Assembly: GCA_947584955.1 (NCBI GenBank)
Contig: CANPWS010000048.1
Span: forward strand, 1 to 8,306
Source: an uncultured Bacilli bacterium
GTDB lineage: Bacteria > Bacillota_I > Bacilli_A > RF39 > UBA660
Direction: 5' to 3'
DNA length: 8,306 nucleotides
Shown here: positions 5,844 through 8,306 of the stretch, in pieces
Layout: every line of letters starts with the position of its first letter
Position numbering within the stretch: position 1 is the stretch's first letter
Notes under the pieces: generated by a model
The model's input: the letters and a program-made list of their open reading frames with translations, nothing else
Databases searched by the model: none
Told to the model about the DNA's origin: nothing
Program-made: the position numbers and the translations under genes

Positions 5844-6704
5844 ATGAAGTCAGTAAATAAATTTATGATATATAGCACAGTTAATAATTTTATTATATCA
5901 GTAATCAAAGTTTTTGGAGGAGTAGCTTTTAAATTAGATTCTTTAATTGCTGATGGTATTCATACTTTTAGTAATTTTGTAACAGATTTAGTTAGTTTAA
6001 TAGGTGGTAAAATTTTTAAAGATAAACCTGATAAATATAATCCATTTGGTTATAATAAATTTGCAAATTGGGCAAATATTGTTGTTGCTTTTGTTATATT
6101 TATACTAGGAGGAGTGGCTATTTTAAATAGTTTTAAAGTAAGAAGAACTATACCATCATACCAAATATTCATATTTATATTCATAGCTTTAATAATGAAA
6201 ATGATAGCATATTCATATTTAAAAAAATGTAATAATAAAAATAAAAGTCAATCATATGTAAATACATATAAAGAATTAAAATTAGATATTTATACTACTA
6301 TTTTAGTAATTGTTGTTGTAATTATATTACAAGCTTCAAATTCTAATCCAATGCTTAAAAATGCTGATTTTTTAGGATCAGTATTAATAGGATTATTAAT
6401 TCTTAGTAGATCATTTAGTATTTTTATTGATAATATTTTATCTATGAGAGCTAAATTGATTAAAAATGAAAATTTATCTAATAAAATACAAAAATTTGTA
6501 CTAAATTTTAATGAAATTAAAAATTGTGATGTATTTCTTTTAAAATGTAAAAAGTATTATAAGTTAAGATTGTCTATTTCTCTAGATAAAAATATTTCAT
6601 TAAAAGAACAAGTTTTATTAGAAAGAAAAATTAAAAAAGAAATATTTAATCAGAATTTTAATGTTAACTATGTTAATATAATGATAGTTAATACTTTAAA
6701 ATAA
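5844..6704 (+). CDS. Cation diffusion facilitator (CDF) family membrane protein with altered metal sites
   Basis: CDF proteins are dimeric proton-coupled exporters of divalent metals such as Zn, Mn and Fe. This 286-residue protein has the family layout: six likely membrane segments (about 9-30, 34-55, 78-98, 106-124, 147-164, 175-195) and a cytoplasmic C-terminal domain (about 210-286). The helix-2 motif DSLIADGIHTFSNFVTDLVSLIGG (32-55) and the PDKYNPFGYNK loop (62-72) are clearly CDF. However, the usual HxxxD in helix 2 reads H40-TFS-N44. The HPxGxG loop has Asn66 for His. The helix-5 DxxHxxxD region reads D148-IYT-TIL-V155, lacking the His and the last Asp. His residues usual in the C-terminal domain are missing. 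It may be a non-transporting or differently selective relative. ATG 5844 has SD AAAGGAG at 6 nt. It is a monocistronic unit. Family is secure; metal transport is doubtful. Confidence 0.85.
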   Translation: MKSVNKFMIYSTVNNFIISVIKVFGGVAFKLDSLIADGIHTFSNFVTDLVSLIGGKIFKDKPDKYNPFGYNKFANWANIVVAFVIFILGGVAILNSFKVRRTIPSYQIFIFIFIALIMKMIAYSYLKKCNNKNKSQSYVNTYKELKLDIYTTILVIVVVIILQASNSNPMLKNADFLGSVLIGLLILSRSFSIFIDNILSMRAKLIKNENLSNKIQKFVLNFNEIKNCDVFLLKCKKYYKLRLSISLDKNISLKEQVLLERKIKKEIFNQNFNVNYVNIMIVNTLK

Positions 6705-6705
6705 A

Positions 6706-6754
6706 AGATTATAAATAATTTAGAAATAGTAATAAACTAAATTATTTATAATCT
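6706..6754. terminator. Bidirectional terminator, perfect 18-bp stem
   Basis: Positions 6706-6723 and 6737-6754 are exact inverted copies with a 13-nt loop. On the plus strand AATTTTTTTAT follows the stem; on the minus strand TTTATTTTAAAG follows. It begins 2 nt past the CDF gene's stop, and the convergent glycosylase gene's TAA (6748-6746) lies within the right arm, so both genes end here. Confidence 0.88.
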
Positions 6755-7228
6755 AATTTTTTTATATTCTGTTACTAATTTTTGTATATCATCTTTGCAA
6801 TTTGCAGGTGATGTAGATGGTAATTTTATTGCCTTCATATTAGTATTATTTAATATATACTTATTATATAATTCATAAGCTTTATTTCCTGTTGTAAATA
6901 TTTTTTTAATATTTGTTTTTTCTATTAATTTATTAATGTCATTAACTTTCACATTTTTAATTGTACAATCACTTGAAGCTTTTATTTCACATGATTCTAT
7001 AACATCCCAAAGTGCTATTTTATACTTCTTTAAAAATTTTTTCTTTTCTTCAATAGTTATTAATTCATTTTCTTCGAATATTGTTGCTAATACTTTCCAA
7101 AATCTATTTTGTGGATGAGCATAATAAAATTTTTTTTCACGCGATTTTATCGAAGGAATACTTCCTAAAATTAATATTTCGGAATCTTTATTGTAATAAG
7201 GATCTATTTCATGAAATATTTTTGTCAT
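6746..7228 (-). CDS. Family-6 uracil-DNA glycosylase superfamily enzyme (hypoxanthine/deoxyinosine-DNA glycosylase)
   Basis: This 160-residue protein matches the hypoxanthine-DNA glycosylase branch (family 6) of the UDG superfamily, which removes deaminated adenine (hypoxanthine) from DNA and is often annotated DNA-deoxyinosine or G/U mismatch glycosylase. Motif 1 is ILGSIPSIKSREKKFYYAHPQNRFW (20-44); by family knowledge the Asn of HPQNRFW (Asn41) is the likely catalytic residue. IALWDVIESCEIKASSD (71-87) and IKNVKVNDI follow, then motif 2 LPSTSPAN (136-143). Length is typical and the gene looks intact. ATG 7228 follows an AGGAGG SD at 5 nt. The transglutaminase-like gene ends 36 nt upstream on the same strand with no terminator between, so the two are probably co-transcribed. 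Lesion specificity is inferred from the family. Confidence 0.92.
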   Translation of the reverse strand: MTKIFHEIDPYYNKDSEILILGSIPSIKSREKKFYYAHPQNRFWKVLATIFEENELITIEEKKKFLKKYKIALWDVIESCEIKASSDCTIKNVKVNDINKLIEKTNIKKIFTTGNKAYELYNKYILNNTNMKAIKLPSTSPANCKDDIQKLVTEYKKIRL

Positions 7229-7264
7229 CTTTTCCTCCTAAACTAATTATATTTTATAATAAAA

Positions 7265-8095
7265 TTATTGCTTTTTTAATTTCTTACAAATAATATCCAT
7301 ATCTTGTTTATTTTCAATAAAAAAATCTTCTAATAGATTACGATTTTGTTCACATACTATTTTTCCTACTTTATATATATCATCTTTAAAATTTAAAGGA
7401 ATTTTTTCTTCCTTAGCATTTAAAATATTATCAAAAAGTTCATAAAATTTTTTGGATTTAATATTATTAAAAAAGGGAGTTAATAACGGCTTAATTTTAA
7501 ATTTTTTACTATTTTCAGCGTATTTAACCTTTAATGAGTTAGTTAAATATAAAAAAGATATATTAGTAGGATCACTTATATAATATTTATCAATAATCTT
7601 AAATATTGTGATACTATGGTTTCCTATTACTTTTGTTAATTTTTTTTCATTATTATTTATTATTAAATTTTGTTTATTATCTATTTTTGAATTTAAATTT
7701 ATTTCTTTATTTATATTTATTTGAATATTATATGATTCAAAATTAAATTGTTCAAGAACATTTACAAGCATAGCACTATTATTTAAACATACAGAATTTC
7801 CTAATATTATATCTGCCCCTAACATATTTAAATTATTTATACGATTATAAAAATTGTACATTATTTTTTTATCTTTTGTTAAATATCCATTCCATAATAA
7901 ATATGAAAAACAAGCAGATATTAAAAATGGTTCTGTTACGTTCATTTCTTTTATCAAATTTGCTGTTTTTTTTACAATATTTAAATATGAATTATAAGCT
8001 GTTTCTTCTAAAGTTTGATTTCTTATTTCTTCGGCTTTTTTAATAATAAGATTAATTAATTCTTCATTATAATAAAAATTGAATAATTCTTTCAT
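7265..8095 (-). CDS. Transglutaminase-like (Cys-His-Asp) protein of unknown role
   Basis: I recognise no named family for the full 276 residues, but the middle has the arrangement of the transglutaminase-like/papain-like superfamily. A Cys starts a helix (GNSVCLNNSAMLVNVLEQF, 99-117; Cys103), then a His precedes a beta strand (NHSITIFKI, 159-167; His160), then an Asp lies in KYYISDPTN (170-178; Asp175). GxxC..A..L..L and H(S/V)xxxxxxxxKYYxxDPTN are the usual pattern for the triad. There is no signal peptide or membrane segment, so it is probably cytoplasmic; such folds act as proteases, amidases or acyltransferases, or are inactive. An N-terminal helical region (1-85) and a Lys-rich C-terminal helical region flank it. 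It starts at ATG 8095 with only a weak SD, under a TTGACA promoter, and is the first gene of a likely two-gene unit with the glycosylase. The gene is very AT-rich. Confidence 0.75.
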   Translation of the reverse strand: MKELFNFYYNEELINLIIKKAEEIRNQTLEETAYNSYLNIVKKTANLIKEMNVTEPFLISACFSYLLWNGYLTKDKKIMYNFYNRINNLNMLGADIILGNSVCLNNSAMLVNVLEQFNFESYNIQININKEINLNSKIDNKQNLIINNNEKKLTKVIGNHSITIFKIIDKYYISDPTNISFLYLTNSLKVKYAENSKKFKIKPLLTPFFNNIKSKKFYELFDNILNAKEEKIPLNFKDDIYKVGKIVCEQNRNLLEDFFIENKQDMDIICKKLKKQ

Positions 8096-8125
8096 ATTAA
8101 AATCACGCTTTCTTTTGCTTATAAT

Positions 8126-8153
8126 ATTATCATAGTAAAATAGTTGTTGTCAA
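8126..8153 (-). promoter_or_regulatory. Promoter for the transglutaminase-like/glycosylase pair
   Basis: On the minus strand a perfect -35 TTGACA (8153-8148) is followed after 16 nt by GATAAT (8131-8126). The leader to ATG 8095 would be about 24 nt and lacks a strong SD. The region has overlapping alternative -10 strings, so the exact -10 is uncertain. Confidence 0.6.
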
Positions 8154-8227
8154 TTTAAAAAATAGAATAATTTAACTTTTAAATCTTTAATATTCCTAAA
8201 TAAAATAATAAGTCAAAATAAATGTAA

Positions 8228-8272
8228 AATTGTTACTATTCACAGCCGATAGAAATAACAATTCTGTTTTTT
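8228..8272 (+). terminator. Terminator-like hairpin in the right-hand gene-free stretch
   Basis: AATTGTTA (8228-8235) pairs with TAACAATT (8256-8263), with an inner CTAT/ATAG pairing (8236-8239 with 8249-8252) and a GC-richer loop, followed by CTGTTTTTT on the plus strand. No plus-strand gene ends here. It could end a small RNA, or, read on the minus strand with a TTTTAC tail, a gene beyond the right edge. The rest of 8154-8306 shows no gene. Confidence 0.45.
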
Positions 8273-8306
8273 AACTTCTATTATAAAACAAATTAATAAA
8301 AAAGTA

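Noticed and set aside
7108..7117. DnaA-box-like TGTGGATGA
   Set aside because: It has one mismatch, stands alone, and lies in codons of the conserved HPQNRFW motif; there is no cluster to suggest an origin.
7252..7266. Short palindrome ATTTTATAATAAAAT between the two rightmost minus-strand genes
   Set aside because: The stem is 6 A/T pairs with no T-tract after it on the minus strand, so it is not a convincing terminator.
6936..7293. Two plus-strand open frames (6936-7118 and 7081-7293)
   Set aside because: Both are antisense to the well-supported glycosylase gene, Phe/Ile-rich, and without SD sites.
778..8095. Mycoplasma-type code with TGA as Trp, suggested by absence of TGA stops
   Set aside because: The Trp codons checked are TGG and no complete frame needs TGA; eight stops all being TAA or TAG is expected in such AT-rich DNA.

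Overview
The window is strongly AT-rich DNA from a low-GC Firmicute (Bacilli/Mollicutes-like bacterium). Pointers are: strong Shine-Dalgarno (SD) sites before most genes, near-consensus vegetative promoters, the tilS-ftsH pair, soj/spo0J-type parAB closest to Bacillus homologues, and A/T-dominated codon use. All Trp codons I checked are TGG and the complete genes read through without internal TGA, so the standard bacterial code fits; every visible stop is TAA or TAG. I cannot name a species.

Layout, left to right. (1) Positions 1-2112, minus strand: tilS (tRNA-Ile lysidine synthase) overlaps the start of ftsH, whose 3' part runs off the left edge. (2) 2113-2221: two back-to-back promoters, one for tilS-ftsH and a consensus one for an unrecognised 135-residue protein. 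(3) 2633-2667: a bidirectional terminator separates that gene from a convergent AlkD-type DNA glycosylase gene. The AlkD gene has an odd leader in which a long hairpin sits between the SD and the start codon. (4) 3571-5239, plus strand: soj (ParA) and spo0J (ParB), translationally overlapping and closed by an A/T hairpin terminator. (5) 5399-5725: a monocistronic cold-shock protein gene with its own promoter, an SD-bearing hairpin and a strong terminator. (6) 5761-6704: a cation diffusion facilitator (CDF)-family membrane protein with a strong promoter, in which the recognisable metal ligands appear replaced. (7) 6706-6754: an 18-bp bidirectional terminator, then two minus-strand genes, a family-6 uracil/hypoxanthine-DNA glycosylase and upstream of it a protein with a transglutaminase-like Cys-His-Asp arrangement. 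(8) 8096-8306: no gene seen; a promoter and one terminator-like hairpin.

Most of the window is housekeeping: membrane protein quality control, tRNA modification, chromosome segregation, RNA chaperoning and base-excision repair. I see no mobile element, CRISPR array, tRNA, rRNA or origin. The most unusual items are the AlkD leader, the ligand-depleted CDF protein, the transglutaminase-like protein beside a glycosylase, and the unknown small protein under a consensus promoter. No clear new multi-gene system is visible.
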